This document shows, one piece after another, positions 55,901-64,000 of a DNA stretch of 64,000 nucleotides; the stretch's first letter is position 1; each line of letters opens with the position of its first letter. Below the pieces are notes generated by a model. It was not told the origin of the DNA and did not search any database. It worked only from the letters and a program-made list of their open reading frames with translations. The stretch lies in NCBI GenBank assembly GCA_963800255.1, contig CAWDAK010000001.1, positions 62,001 through 126,000 of the forward strand, written 5' to 3'. Both the position numbers and the translations under genes were made by a program. This DNA is from DATFVA01 sp963800255. Lineage in GTDB: Bacteria; Bacteroidota; Ignavibacteria; Ignavibacteriales; Ignavibacteriaceae.

Positions 55901-56920
55901 TTCATATTTTATCTTAAGCTGGTTTTCATACTGGAACGTTCTTTCAGTATTCCAGTCCGCGTTTATATGAAGTTTATCTCCAATCGTTCCTGCTACTGTT
56001 ATCTGTACCTGCTGTTTAAAATCCGGCTCATTCCTTGTATTCCCGTACCGGGATGCGGTTATTCCTTCAGTATTTTCATTACGCCAGGCCCCATGAATAT
56101 CGACCGCACCTCCGATCTTAAGACTGATTTTGGGTTCACCGAAAATACTAAGCACCCCGACTTTCGGTAAAGGGATTTCAAAATCTGTTATATTTTTTAT
56201 CAGCTCGCCGAGTTCTTTCTTTGATGACTTTAGTTCGTACTGATATCCCAGGTCCTCCCAGAGTTCCCTTTCATGCAGAGCAAGTTTTGCCTCAATATAA
56301 TCTTCAATCGGAACTCTCAATAAAATCTTGGTCTCCTGACCCGCGATCTTCTCCTCAATTACCACAAACTTGCCGGTTGAATCGATCTTTACTGTTCTTT
56401 GTCTTGCTGTAGGCTGCGCAATAAAGGGAGAAGGTGTCTTCCGTTGAAGGCGGATGTAGGGCTGATCTCTTCTTTCGTAATGGAAATATTTCAGTCTCGC
56501 AGTTGAGTCAATAGCCATTGAGTCAACTTTAATTGTATCAACAGCAACACCAATGGTATCGATTTTTAATGAATCGGTATTTAACGAATCGCTCCCGGTT
56601 GAGTCAGGCGGAAAGAAACCTGTAACCGCAGCAAAAAGATCGGATTCAGAAGCAGAAAGTGAAGCATAGCTTTCATCTTTCTTCTCAAGCGGTTTCAGCT
56701 GAGGATCCATAACTTTAATAGAATCAATGTATTCTTTGTTTGAGGAAGGAATAGACGATAGCTGATCTTCATTCTGTTCAGCAGAAGAATTAGCCTGACT
56801 ATAGGGAGGGAGTGAATCCAGCTTATGGTAATAGTCAAATAATGCGTTTATCCAGATAGTATTATCCACCTGAACCGCTGCCGGAGAGAATCCGAGACTA
56901 ACTAAGCTGTAAAAGATCAC
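49989..56920 (-). CDS. sprA: SprA, T9SS outer-membrane translocon, frameshifted near the C-terminus
   Basis: About 2,310 codons, giving one giant beta-barrel protein as expected for SprA/Sov, the channel through which T9SS cargo leaves the cell. Typical motifs include IRTEN/YGNTRNEPDF-type strands, VVNIEVWKS, GLDLLD, YIDDFEGA, and a C-terminus ending GLDVHISIQ. One frameshift near 51024-51026 splits it: after SSDVGN the frame must move by one base (one A missing from an AAAA run) to read APSANLQDVF and continue through RTSRPLWEGAKIDINWKVAW to the end. The N-terminal start GTG 56920 lacks a basic region; the upstream open frame holds KNKIPNLFREIIG before a hydrophobic stretch, so a non-standard start is possible. 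Confidence 0.93.
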
Positions 56921-57144
56921 CGCAGAAGCCGCAGTGACCCCTATTATCTCCCGAAACAGATTTGGAATCTTATTTTTAATGTGGAACCCGAAAGAAATAA
57001 ATCAAAAATTACAGTAGAAAAGAAATCTATATATCCTCCGGTTAATTATTTTATTTTGAGCGAAAAATTATGCAAAATAGGTTTGAAGTTCAATATTAAG
57101 CTCATCTTAAAACCACAAAAATTTCAATGTTTTAATCTAAAGTA

Positions 57145-57162
57145 TTAACAGGAACCTGTTAA
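57145..57162. promoter_or_regulatory. Perfect palindrome upstream of sprA
   Basis: TTAACAGG (57145-57152), AA, CCTGTTAA (57155-57162), an 8-bp arm palindrome with 2-nt centre, lies 32 bp after the stop of the deiminase gene and about 225 bp before the sprA start. It may be an operator for the sprA operon or a weak hairpin terminator. An 8-bp T-run follows on the plus strand only, where no gene is ending. The rest of the 56921-57193 gap shows a GGAGGA-like sequence near 57034-57040 but no gene. Confidence 0.4.
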
Positions 57163-57193
57163 GGTAATTTTTTTTCGCTCTTTTTGGCCTGTA

Positions 57194-59197
57194 TTACCTG
57201 AGCAGCACCATCTTTTTGACCTGTCTGAAGCTGCCTGAAGTCAGCCGGTAATAATAAATACCGCTGGGCAGACTGCCTGCTTCAAATTCAATTGAATAAC
57301 TTCCGGCTGTCTTTCGTTCATTCACAAGTACAGCAACTTCGCTGCCGAGAGCATCAAATACTTTCAGCTGAACAGGATTATAATTTTCTTCAGTCCGGGG
57401 AATTGTAAAATTTATCCTGGTTACAGGATTGAAAGGATTGGGATAATTTTGTTCGAGAACGTACTCGAGCGGCCCTGCCTCAACTTTTGTGCTTGCCAGG
57501 ATATTTTCTTTCCCATCAAAATCGACCTGCTTCAGTCTGTACGTATACTCTCCCCCTTGTGTAATCCGGTCAGTAAATTCATACCTGCTGATATTGACGG
57601 AATTTCCGTTTCCCCCGACATACCCGATTTCTGCGAATTCCACCCCGGAGAGTGTCCTTTCAATTACAAAACCCCTGCAGTTTAATTCAGAAGCTGTACT
57701 CCATCTTAATTTCACAGAATCACCTGCAGATTCCGCATTAAAAGAAAGAAGTTCAACTGGAACATCTTCATTTACCCTGAAATGATAATATCCTGCCGGT
57801 GCAGTTAATGGTTTTGCCGCTTCACGGCCGTCATTTGAAACAGCCTGTAGATAATAAAAAACTTCGGTACCGGCACTTTGTGACGGGATTGAGGCAATAA
57901 AGGAATCGGGTGAAACTTCAGTCATCGTGATTGATGAATACCCCGCCGTAGTATCTGTTGTCCATAAAACTTCAGCGTTATTTATCCCGGCCGCACTTCG
58001 AATATTTGCATCTATTTGGAAGGGACCTGAATACGAAACCGTCCCTGACAATGAAGGATGAGATATGTGTACCGGATTGAAGACTCCAACTTCCTTTGTA
58101 ATGCAATGTATCGCTCCCAGCGAAGGAATGATTGAGTTTGAATTTATTCCAACGATCTTATACCCGGGCATAGCTTCTCTGTATATACGGAATGCAGTGG
58201 TATCATACTGATATTCATAAGTTGGAATTATTACCGTTTTATTTATAATAATGGAATTCGTATACGTTCTGTAATCACCTCCCTGGTTCGGATAGCTGCC
58301 GTTTGCATCCGGGGGCATGGGTATTCTTATAACTTTATAGGGCCTGCCGTAGCAGGTAAGGAAGTTGTTAAGGATGTACTGCAGATTTGCTTCTATTTGC
58401 GGACCATCGGCTACACCCTGGGGGTATTCACCCACAAGGAGCGTTTCTTCATCCAGGAGTTTTATATGCATATCAATATGATGAATACCGTCATATGGAA
58501 GATCAGTCATCTTTATATACCGGTTAAGTCCCATATATAATTTCATTATTGTATCTACTTGCGCTTCGGTTTTCCCCGGGTTCTCATCCATTATAAGTCG
58601 ACTTGAAAATCCTGTTCCATGACCGTCAGTCAGAAAATTACCCCCGGTAGCTATAAGATCATACGGTGAAAGGGTGGTCTGATGAATAGGTATATTTAGA
58701 TAGTCAGCAAAAAACACAGGTACAACGTCATCCTGGGGACGGGGACGATTATAAATCCAGTCGATTATCTTCATACTGTCAGCATCATCTTTATAAACAG
58801 TCCATGGTCCATAATCCCGGCACCAGATTGAATTAAAATTTGTAATAAGGAACCTTAGATTAACAAGGGGCACTCCGCCCTGGGTGAGATAATTTTTAAC
58901 AGAATTTGAATCACTGCAGACAATAAAAACCAATCCCTCTTCCTGTGCATAATCAACAACCTCTCTCAAAATAGTTAAATATGAAGTCCATGTAATTACT
59001 ATACCCTGAAGTTCCTCCCATTCTGCCATTGTTCTTACCGGGCCTGATGGAGGATTTGTATGTAAGGGATTTACGGCGGGATTATAATGCTTCCACTCAG
59101 ACTCCTCTTCTGCTGTCATCTTGTGAGGCAGATCCTGAGAATAAATAAGGGTAGATGACGATAAACAAAGAATAAAAAAAAGTAAAAATGACTTCAT
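57194..59197 (-). CDS. Peptidylarginine deiminase-like enzyme with T9SS sorting domain
   Basis: A 667-residue exported enzyme. Signal peptide is about 1-20 (ending LIYSQ). The catalytic domain (about 50-380) has the amidinotransferase/deiminase residues as in Porphyromonas PPAD: Asp128 in WCRDYGPW, His240 and Asp242 in HHIDMH, and Cys365 in GAIHCIT. Arg151 and Arg153 in IYNRPRPQDD match in position and spacing the PPAD arginines that bind a substrate C-terminus, so it may citrullinate C-terminal arginines rather than agmatine. A fibronectin-like linker (VPVELLSFNAE) and a sorting domain (EQNYPNPFNPVTRI) follow. It is thus probably secreted by the T9SS encoded nearby. Confidence 0.9.
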   Translation of the reverse strand: MKSFLLFFILCLSSSTLIYSQDLPHKMTAEEESEWKHYNPAVNPLHTNPPSGPVRTMAEWEELQGIVITWTSYLTILREVVDYAQEEGLVFIVCSDSNSVKNYLTQGGVPLVNLRFLITNFNSIWCRDYGPWTVYKDDADSMKIIDWIYNRPRPQDDVVPVFFADYLNIPIHQTTLSPYDLIATGGNFLTDGHGTGFSSRLIMDENPGKTEAQVDTIMKLYMGLNRYIKMTDLPYDGIHHIDMHIKLLDEETLLVGEYPQGVADGPQIEANLQYILNNFLTCYGRPYKVIRIPMPPDANGSYPNQGGDYRTYTNSIIINKTVIIPTYEYQYDTTAFRIYREAMPGYKIVGINSNSIIPSLGAIHCITKEVGVFNPVHISHPSLSGTVSYSGPFQIDANIRSAAGINNAEVLWTTDTTAGYSSITMTEVSPDSFIASIPSQSAGTEVFYYLQAVSNDGREAAKPLTAPAGYYHFRVNEDVPVELLSFNAESAGDSVKLRWSTASELNCRGFVIERTLSGVEFAEIGYVGGNGNSVNISRYEFTDRITQGGEYTYRLKQVDFDGKENILASTKVEAGPLEYVLEQNYPNPFNPVTRINFTIPRTEENYNPVQLKVFDALGSEVAVLVNERKTAGSYSIEFEAGSLPSGIYYYRLTSGSFRQVKKMVLLR

Positions 59198-59271
59198 TAT
59201 GATCCCCGGATTTAATTGATGAATAAATCTAATGATATTTTTCTAAAGTTCGCAATGAAGCCGGATTTTCG

Positions 59272-59919
59272 TCAGGCTGCTTTTAATTTCCGCTGCTGCA
59301 TATTATCCCTGAGCAAAAGTGAAAATGCCAGTATTCCTGAAACAAGCAGACCGGTGTCCTCATATATACCTAGCTGCAAAGCTGCTGATATACCTAATAA
59401 TGCCCACAGAAAAGGTATAACCATCACATAAAGCGGAATGCTTTTTTTTGCATAAAGCAGGATTCCAAAGGTGAAAATGGTAGTAGGACAGGGAAGTCCG
59501 AATGTTGGATTTTCCGGGTAAATATGTCCAAAATAAACGTTAAGCAAAGGATATATTATTAAAGCATACAAAAGGATAACTGATCCTGTATAATGGTTCA
59601 GATCTTTAGTAAATACGAATTCCAGTTTTTTATCCATCACTCCGGATTTCAAAAAAATCAGACCCTGGAGGATAAAAGCTGCACCGAAAATATAAGCCGC
59701 AGGGTTAATTGATGAGAAGAATATAATATGATAGACAATGCCTATCCATACCCAGAAGAAGGCCAGTATCCCGGATATAAGCCTGCCGGCATAATTTCTT
59801 TTTTTGAATACCTGGATTATGATGAACACAGCTCCAATTATAAAGACTGCCTGAAATGGAAAAACGGCATTATTATACGATTTAAAAACTCCAAGGAATT
59901 GTTCTATTGTAAAAGGCAT
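59272..59919 (-). CDS. DUF6064 family membrane protein
   Basis: A 215-residue polytopic protein with an AGGAGGGGAGATG-type start context. It has about seven hydrophobic segments and begins MPFTIEQFLGVFKSYN, which matches DUF6064 proteins of unknown function. PENPTFGLPCPTTIFTFGILL, a short conserved loop with Cys and Pro, is the other marked feature. No neighbour suggests a role. It starts and ends as a monocistronic unit, divergent from nothing and followed by the deiminase on the same strand after 75 bp. Confidence 0.85.
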   Translation of the reverse strand: MPFTIEQFLGVFKSYNNAVFPFQAVFIIGAVFIIIQVFKKRNYAGRLISGILAFFWVWIGIVYHIIFFSSINPAAYIFGAAFILQGLIFLKSGVMDKKLEFVFTKDLNHYTGSVILLYALIIYPLLNVYFGHIYPENPTFGLPCPTTIFTFGILLYAKKSIPLYVMVIPFLWALLGISAALQLGIYEDTGLLVSGILAFSLLLRDNMQQRKLKAA

Positions 59920-59996
59920 CTCCCCTCCTTCAAATGGTTAAAAATCAATCGTTAAAATTAAAATTTTCAGGAAGGCTATTCAAGTAAAGTTTGCAC

Positions 59997-60032
59997 AAAA
60001 AAAAAGCATACCGTAAAAAAACGATATGCTTT
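59997..60032 (-). terminator. Intrinsic terminator of the Spy-like gene
   Basis: On the minus strand, AAAGCATATCGT (60032-60021) pairs with ACGGTATGCTTT (60014-60003) in a 12-bp stem with one mismatch and a 6-nt T loop, followed by a run of nine Ts. It begins 20 bp beyond the stop at 60052 and is a clear rho-independent terminator. Confidence 0.9.
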
Positions 60033-60051
60033 CATTATTTATGTTAAGAGA

Positions 60052-60516
60052 TTATTTACTCCAGGTACTGTCGCTTTTGGAATGAGTATCCTTTAAGTCA
60101 GAACCTTTTGACAATTTCTTCTGAGTATCAGTCCACCACTGTGTTTTTACATTATCAAATTTGGTTTTCTGATCAGCAGTTAATACATCACCTATCTTAT
60201 TCATCGTTTCGCTGTTTCCCTTCATAGAAGTGCTGCTGGTGTTGTCACCCATTTTAGTACTATTGTCTTTATATTCCTGCAGAATACCTTCAACTCTTCT
60301 TGTTTGCTCCAGGGTTAAATCAACCTTAGTTCTCAGGATTGATGCTGCATTAGCTACGTCCTGATCATACTTTGCATTCTGAGTCATTGGTTTTTGATTT
60401 CTATCCATTTTATTACTTCTTGTACTGTCCATCTGCGAATATGCTGTTCCTGTTGCAAAGATCAGCATCCCCGCGAGTACAAGTATTCCAAACATTCTGC
60501 TCATAAGCCTGTTCAT
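60052..60516 (-). CDS. Secreted Spy/CpxP-like helical protein
   Basis: A 154-residue exported protein. Signal peptide is about 1-28 (ending GTAYSQ). The mature part is polar and helical with two LTxxQ motifs: LTLEQTRRVEGIL (about residue 67) and LTADQKTKFDNV (about 113). This motif marks Spy/CpxP-family periplasmic proteins, which act as chaperones or envelope-stress sensors. It ends in a lysine/serine-rich tail. No partner gene is adjacent except the M48 protease upstream, which also concerns envelope proteins, so a shared envelope quality-control role is possible. Confidence 0.78.
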   Translation of the reverse strand: MNRLMSRMFGILVLAGMLIFATGTAYSQMDSTRSNKMDRNQKPMTQNAKYDQDVANAASILRTKVDLTLEQTRRVEGILQEYKDNSTKMGDNTSSTSMKGNSETMNKIGDVLTADQKTKFDNVKTQWWTDTQKKLSKGSDLKDTHSKSDSTWSK

Positions 60517-60654
60517 CGTTTCTCCTATATTTTTTTTTTAGTTTTATCGTTTAACAATTCAAACCTACGGATAATATTTTGTTTCCACAGTAAAATCAAT
60601 CACGGTTTGGAAAGGATAATTGCCTGTATGCCGGTAATCATATCAGCCGCTTTA

Positions 60655-61458
60655 TCATTTCTTATAATATTTCATAGCCTCAGTCATTTCGGTCTTAATA
60701 TCGTTAATTCTGGTCTGGTTCGCAGGGTGGTCGCTTAGGAAAACTGGTGGCTGCCCCTGGCTCTGCGCCTGCATTCTCTGCCAGAAATCAAGGGCCCCAT
60801 GAGGATCATACCCTGCCATAGCCATAAATATTAATCCAAGATGATCAGCCTCACTTTCCTGTGTTCTGCTGTAAGGAAGCAGAACGCCGACTTGAGTACC
60901 AACACCATAAGCAGCCATCCACAGCTGCTGAGTCTGCTGGGGTTTATTTTTAAGCGCCTGGGAGAGTGCTACCCCGCCGAGCTGAGCTAAAAGAGCCTGG
61001 CTCATTCTCTCATCGCCATGGTGGGCAACAGCATGCGCAATTTCATGTCCCAGTACTACCGCAAGTCCGTTTTCATCCTGAGTAATGGGAAGAATTCCGG
61101 TATAAACAACAATTTTCCCCCCCGGCATACACCATGCGTTCGCCTGGGAGTCTACAACTAAATGGTATTCCCATTTATAATTGCTAAGTTCCCCTGATTT
61201 TCCGTTTTGTCTCATAAACTGCTCAACAGCAGAGGCAATGTTACTTCCAACTTTCTTTACCAGCGCCACCTGCTGGGCGTTATTGCTTTCCTGGTGTTCC
61301 TTAAGGAACTGATCATATTGACTAAAGCTCATTGAAAGCATCTCGCTTTCAGGAATAAGATGCAGCTGTTTTCTACCGGTGATGGGAGTCGAGCTGCACG
61401 ACATGAATAAGAAGGAAAGAATTGAAATCGTTAAAATGTAATGCCTTAATAGTTTCAT
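60655..61458 (-). CDS. M48 family metalloprotease lipoprotein
   Basis: A 267-residue lipoprotein protease. The signal ends LFLFMSC with Cys21 as the lipidation site. The zinc motif HEIAH (His138, Glu139, His142) is in VVLGHEIAHAVAHHGDERMS, and the third ligand Glu is likely in the ESEADHLGLIFM segment. This is the YcaL/LoiP type of envelope protease, distinct from HtpX in lacking N-terminal helices. It is likely to degrade misassembled outer-membrane proteins, including perhaps BamA-assembled ones. Confidence 0.93.
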   Translation of the reverse strand: MKLLRHYILTISILSFLFMSCSSTPITGRKQLHLIPESEMLSMSFSQYDQFLKEHQESNNAQQVALVKKVGSNIASAVEQFMRQNGKSGELSNYKWEYHLVVDSQANAWCMPGGKIVVYTGILPITQDENGLAVVLGHEIAHAVAHHGDERMSQALLAQLGGVALSQALKNKPQQTQQLWMAAYGVGTQVGVLLPYSRTQESEADHLGLIFMAMAGYDPHGALDFWQRMQAQSQGQPPVFLSDHPANQTRINDIKTEMTEAMKYYKK

Positions 61459-61619
61459 GGTATAGATGTCTCATTTTAATTATTATTACCAGGAAAATAG
61501 AAAAGTTTGTCACGCAGATATATGACCGACAACAACCAAGGAAGTATTTATATAAACATAATCGGAACCGTAAGGAGTTGAAAAAGGCTGAAAAACATTC
61601 AAAATATACTGATTCTTTC

Positions 61620-61635
61620 TGTGATATTTATCACG
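61620..61635 (+). promoter_or_regulatory. CRP/FNR-family-type operator upstream of the histidine kinase
   Basis: TGTGA-TATTTA-TCACG (61620-61635) fits the CRP half-site pattern TGTGA-N6-TCACA except for the last base, and GTGAT-ATTT-ATCAC is a perfect 5-4-5 inverted repeat as for FNR/DNR-type regulators. It lies about 60 bp before the kinase start, a normal activator position. No regulator of this family is encoded in the window. Confidence 0.5.
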
Positions 61636-61693
61636 AATAAGCTTACTTAAGGTAGCATAAAATGATTATGTTTGCATTTGTTGAGGGAAAAAA

Positions 61694-62803
61694 ATGAACG
61701 ATCTCGAAAAGAAACTTAATTTTTCACAAGCTGATCCTTATTTGATTTCGTTGCTGGATATATTACTTGTTCCGGCTGCGATTGTAGAACCTTTGCATAA
61801 TGCTGAGGGTAGAATAGATGACTTCACCTCTGTTTACGTGAATGATCCTGCTGTTCAATTTTTAAATGTTCCAAAGGAAGAATTAGAGGGACAAAGTTTT
61901 TCCTTATTATTTCCGGAATATTATACCAGAAAATTTAAGGAAGATTTAATACAGGTTTTCAATGCATCCATGGTAAAGATGATAATAGCTGATAAAAATA
62001 ACCCTGCGTTGCCGGTTGATTCCATGAAAATTAATGCCGTAAAAATAGGTGCTCAAATAATATTAAACTGGAAAGAGACCGGAAAGATTGATGAACAGGC
62101 AGAAACCATCCGGCTTTTAAGTAATTCGAACCAGGAGCTGGAACAATTTGCCTACATTGCCTCACATGACCTGCAGGAACCAATAAGAATGGTTATGAGT
62201 TTTACCCAGCTTCTTGAAAAAAGATACAGCAATCAGCTCGATGAGGACGGCAAAGAGTTTATATATTACGCTGTTGACGGAGCCAGGCGGATGAAGGAGC
62301 TTATTGATAAACTCCTGGAATTCTCAAGAGTAAAAACGGTACAAAAGAGATGGAAAGAAATTGACTTAACCCGGCTGATTGAAAACATAATTGATGATTT
62401 TGAAATGACACTTAACAATACAAAAGCAAGGATTAAGTATTCCGATCTTCCTGTTATATTTTCGGATGAATCTCTTGTAAGCAGAATTTTCTCCAACCTT
62501 ATTTCAAATAGTTTAAAATACAGGAGAGATGGTATTCCGGAAATAAAAATTACCTCAGAGGAAAATGAAATAGAATGGATATTCGCAATAGCTGATAACG
62601 GTATAGGTATTGAAGAAGAATACTTTGAAAAAATATTTCTAATGTTCCAGAGGCTGCATGGAAAGACAGAATATCCCGGTATGGGAATGGGACTTGCAAT
62701 CTGCAAAAGGATTGTAGATACTCTTGGCGGCAGGATATGGCTCGAATCTCAGCCCGAACAGGGAACCGTCTTTTATTTCACGATACCTAAACAAGGAGTG
62801 TGA
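61694..62803 (+). CDS. PAS-type sensor histidine kinase
   Basis: A 369-residue cytoplasmic-looking kinase with no signal or membrane helix. An N-terminal PAS-like domain covers about residues 15-125 (VYVNDPAVQFLNVPKEELEGQSF). A HisKA domain with His158 in YIASHDLQEPIRMV, a form common in phytochrome-type kinases, is followed by HATPase motifs NLISNSLKYR, DNGIGIEEEY, MFQRLHG and GMGMGLAICKRIV. The next gene is an Rcp1-like receiver, with 62803 overlapping or abutting its SD, so the two form a cognate pair. Confidence 0.95.
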   Translation: MNDLEKKLNFSQADPYLISLLDILLVPAAIVEPLHNAEGRIDDFTSVYVNDPAVQFLNVPKEELEGQSFSLLFPEYYTRKFKEDLIQVFNASMVKMIIADKNNPALPVDSMKINAVKIGAQIILNWKETGKIDEQAETIRLLSNSNQELEQFAYIASHDLQEPIRMVMSFTQLLEKRYSNQLDEDGKEFIYYAVDGARRMKELIDKLLEFSRVKTVQKRWKEIDLTRLIENIIDDFEMTLNNTKARIKYSDLPVIFSDESLVSRIFSNLISNSLKYRRDGIPEIKITSEENEIEWIFAIADNGIGIEEEYFEKIFLMFQRLHGKTEYPGMGMGLAICKRIVDTLGGRIWLESQPEQGTVFYFTIPKQGV

Positions 62804-62805
62804 TT

Positions 62806-63249
62806 ATGTCGATGGAAGTATTTGGAGCTGTAGAAATACTGTTAGTGGAGGATAACCCGGGCGATGTACGGCTCATCCAGGAATCATTAAAGGAAAATAA
62901 ATTCTATACAAAACTCACTGTCTTAACTGACGGTGAACAGGCCGTCAATTACCTTAAAAAGAAAAACGAATACAAGGATGCCGTTACCCCGGATATTATT
63001 CTTCTTGATCTGAACTTACCCAAAAAAGACGGACGTGAAGTTTTGCTGGAAATTAAGCAGGATATAAACTTGAAAACAATACCTGTAGTTGTTTTAACCT
63101 CTTCCACTGCCGAGGCTGATATTTTAAAGAGTTATGAGAGTCATGCCAATTGTTTTATTACCAAACCTGTTGATCTTGATAACTTTATTAAAGTTATTAA
63201 ATCAATAAAAAATTTCTGGCTCACAATTGTAAAGCTTCCAGTACATTGA
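62806..63249 (+). CDS. Rcp1-like single-domain response regulator
   Basis: A 147-residue receiver. I take the ATG at 62806, with AGGAG 7 bases upstream, over a GTG at 62800 that overlaps the kinase stop. Acidic pair VEDNPGD, phosphoacceptor Asp68 in LLDLNLPKKDG, Thr/Ser in VLTSSTAEADI, and Lys in FITKPVDLDN are all present. Rcp1-like receivers are the typical partners of kinases with the SHDLQEP form of the phosphoacceptor motif, as here. It has no output domain and likely shuttles phosphate. Confidence 0.94.
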   Translation: MSMEVFGAVEILLVEDNPGDVRLIQESLKENKFYTKLTVLTDGEQAVNYLKKKNEYKDAVTPDIILLDLNLPKKDGREVLLEIKQDINLKTIPVVVLTSSTAEADILKSYESHANCFITKPVDLDNFIKVIKSIKNFWLTIVKLPVH

Positions 63250-63257
63250 GGATAGAA

Positions 63258-64000
63258 ATGATAGTAAAAGAAAAAACAGCGGAAGTATCCGTATTACTGG
63301 TCGAGGATAATCCCGGGGATCAGCTGCTCATCAAAGAACACCTTGATGATGTTGACTCGACGACTTACAGGCTTACAACCTGCTGCAATCTGGCTGAAGC
63401 CCTTTCGACCTTAAAAAAGGAAGAATTTGATATTATCATTCTTGACCCTGGATTACCCGACAGCAGCGGGCTTGATTGCCTTAAAAATATACGCATCACT
63501 AATAGTCACATACCAATTATTCTTCTTACTGTTAATGACTCTGATGAAATGGGATTAAAAGCGATCCAGAACGGAGCCCAGGATTTTTTAAATAAGAATG
63601 AACTTACACTCCAGAATCTGAACAAATCCATTATGTATGCAATAAACAGGAAGAGTCTGGAGCAGAATCTGACCCGGTCGCTCAGGATGTATGAAAGTGC
63701 CTTTGAGCAGGCCGTTGCAGGATTTGCACATTTATCACTGTCGGCATCCTTCCTAAGGGTGAACCGGAAATTCTGCGATATAGTTGGTTACAGCCGGGAT
63801 GACTTGCTGGGAAAATCTATAAATGAAGTGACGCATCCTGATGATCTCGAGATTGATCTCAAAGAATTTGAAAAATTAATTTCAGGAAAAATCAAATATT
63901 ATACACTTGAAAAGCGGTTCTTGCGTAGGGATGGAACTGTTGTTTGGGCAATTGTTACAAGAACTGCTATACTTAACTCAGCTAAAGAAATCGACTATTT
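63258..64000 (+). CDS. Receiver-PAS signalling protein, 3'-truncated by window edge
   Basis: A frame open from ATG 63258 to the end of the window (247 complete codons). It has a receiver domain (residues 10-130; VEDNPGD, phosphoacceptor Asp63 in IILDPGLPDSSGL, Lys in FLNKNELT) followed by a PAS domain (about 145-247; FLRVNRKFCDIVGYSRDDLLGKS, HPDDLEIDL and RFLRRDGTVVW). The end is cut. Proteins of this layout usually continue into a histidine kinase, so it may be a hybrid acceptor for the kinase-receiver pair just upstream; that is inference. It starts 8 bp after the preceding stop. Confidence 0.9.
   Translation, partial: MIVKEKTAEVSVLLVEDNPGDQLLIKEHLDDVDSTTYRLTTCCNLAEALSTLKKEEFDIIILDPGLPDSSGLDCLKNIRITNSHIPIILLTVNDSDEMGLKAIQNGAQDFLNKNELTLQNLNKSIMYAINRKSLEQNLTRSLRMYESAFEQAVAGFAHLSLSASFLRVNRKFCDIVGYSRDDLLGKSINEVTHPDDLEIDLKEFEKLISGKIKYYTLEKRFLRRDGTVVWAIVTRTAILNSAKEIDY

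Overview
The window looks like a chromosome segment from an FCB-group bacterium, most likely Ignavibacteria/Chlorobi-like. Three secreted proteins carry type A sorting domains of the YPNPFNP kind used by the type IX secretion system (T9SS). The T9SS translocon gene sprA and its regulator porX are present, and the start has propeller-type sensor kinases. The sequence is AT-rich, and many genes have clear Shine-Dalgarno (SD) sites. No tRNA, rRNA, CRISPR array, prophage or transposase was seen.

Layout. 1-6.3 kb: signalling cluster of two closely related histidine kinases in tandem (the first cut by the window edge), a lone receiver and a receiver-PP2C phosphatase. 6.3-12.6 kb: a T9SS cargo protein, a frameshifted AsmA-like gene, two tiny membrane proteins, a TonB-dependent receptor and small partners, punctuated by palindromic elements. 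13-17.3 kb: PIG-L deacetylase, 49-aa membrane protein and sodium:solute symporter with overlapping frames. 17.3-21 kb: a tandem repeat array, rhomboid protease, frameshifted DUF116 gene, YtxH protein, and a 0.9-kb C-rich intergenic region with hairpin repeats and an 11-bp tandem repeat. 21-25.8 kb: porin-pstS-pstC-pstA-pstB behind four 11-bp direct repeats that look like a Pho box. 25.9-31.2 kb: T9SS protein, CPBP protease, a heme-type TonB receptor with a small partner, and a TetR regulator. 31.3-35.6 kb (minus): phnD-phnC-phnE-pstB-phoU, a second phosphorus-uptake operon. 35.7-43 kb: small stress proteins, an acyltransferase-ruvB-M1 peptidase operon, hsp20 and dnaK. 43.3-57 kb: birA and coaX (plus) converge on a long minus-strand run sprA-porX-tsaE-tsaB-DUF1573-accD-panC. 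57.2-61.5 kb: a T9SS-exported peptidylarginine-deiminase-like enzyme, DUF6064 membrane protein, Spy-like periplasmic protein and M48 lipoprotein protease. 61.7 kb-end: histidine kinase, Rcp1-like receiver and a receiver-PAS protein cut by the window edge.

The main functional themes are phosphorus acquisition (two operons with likely shared control), T9SS export and its cargo, TonB-dependent uptake and phosphorelay signalling. Three otherwise conserved genes (AsmA-like, DUF116, sprA) each carry one single-base frameshift. Sequencing error is at least as likely as gene decay. The most unusual non-coding content is a set of palindromic repeats: two intergenic regions share a hairpin followed by a TACGTTAATAG-type tail, and a second family carries AGGCTGTCT...AGACAGCCT termini and often sits where terminators belong.
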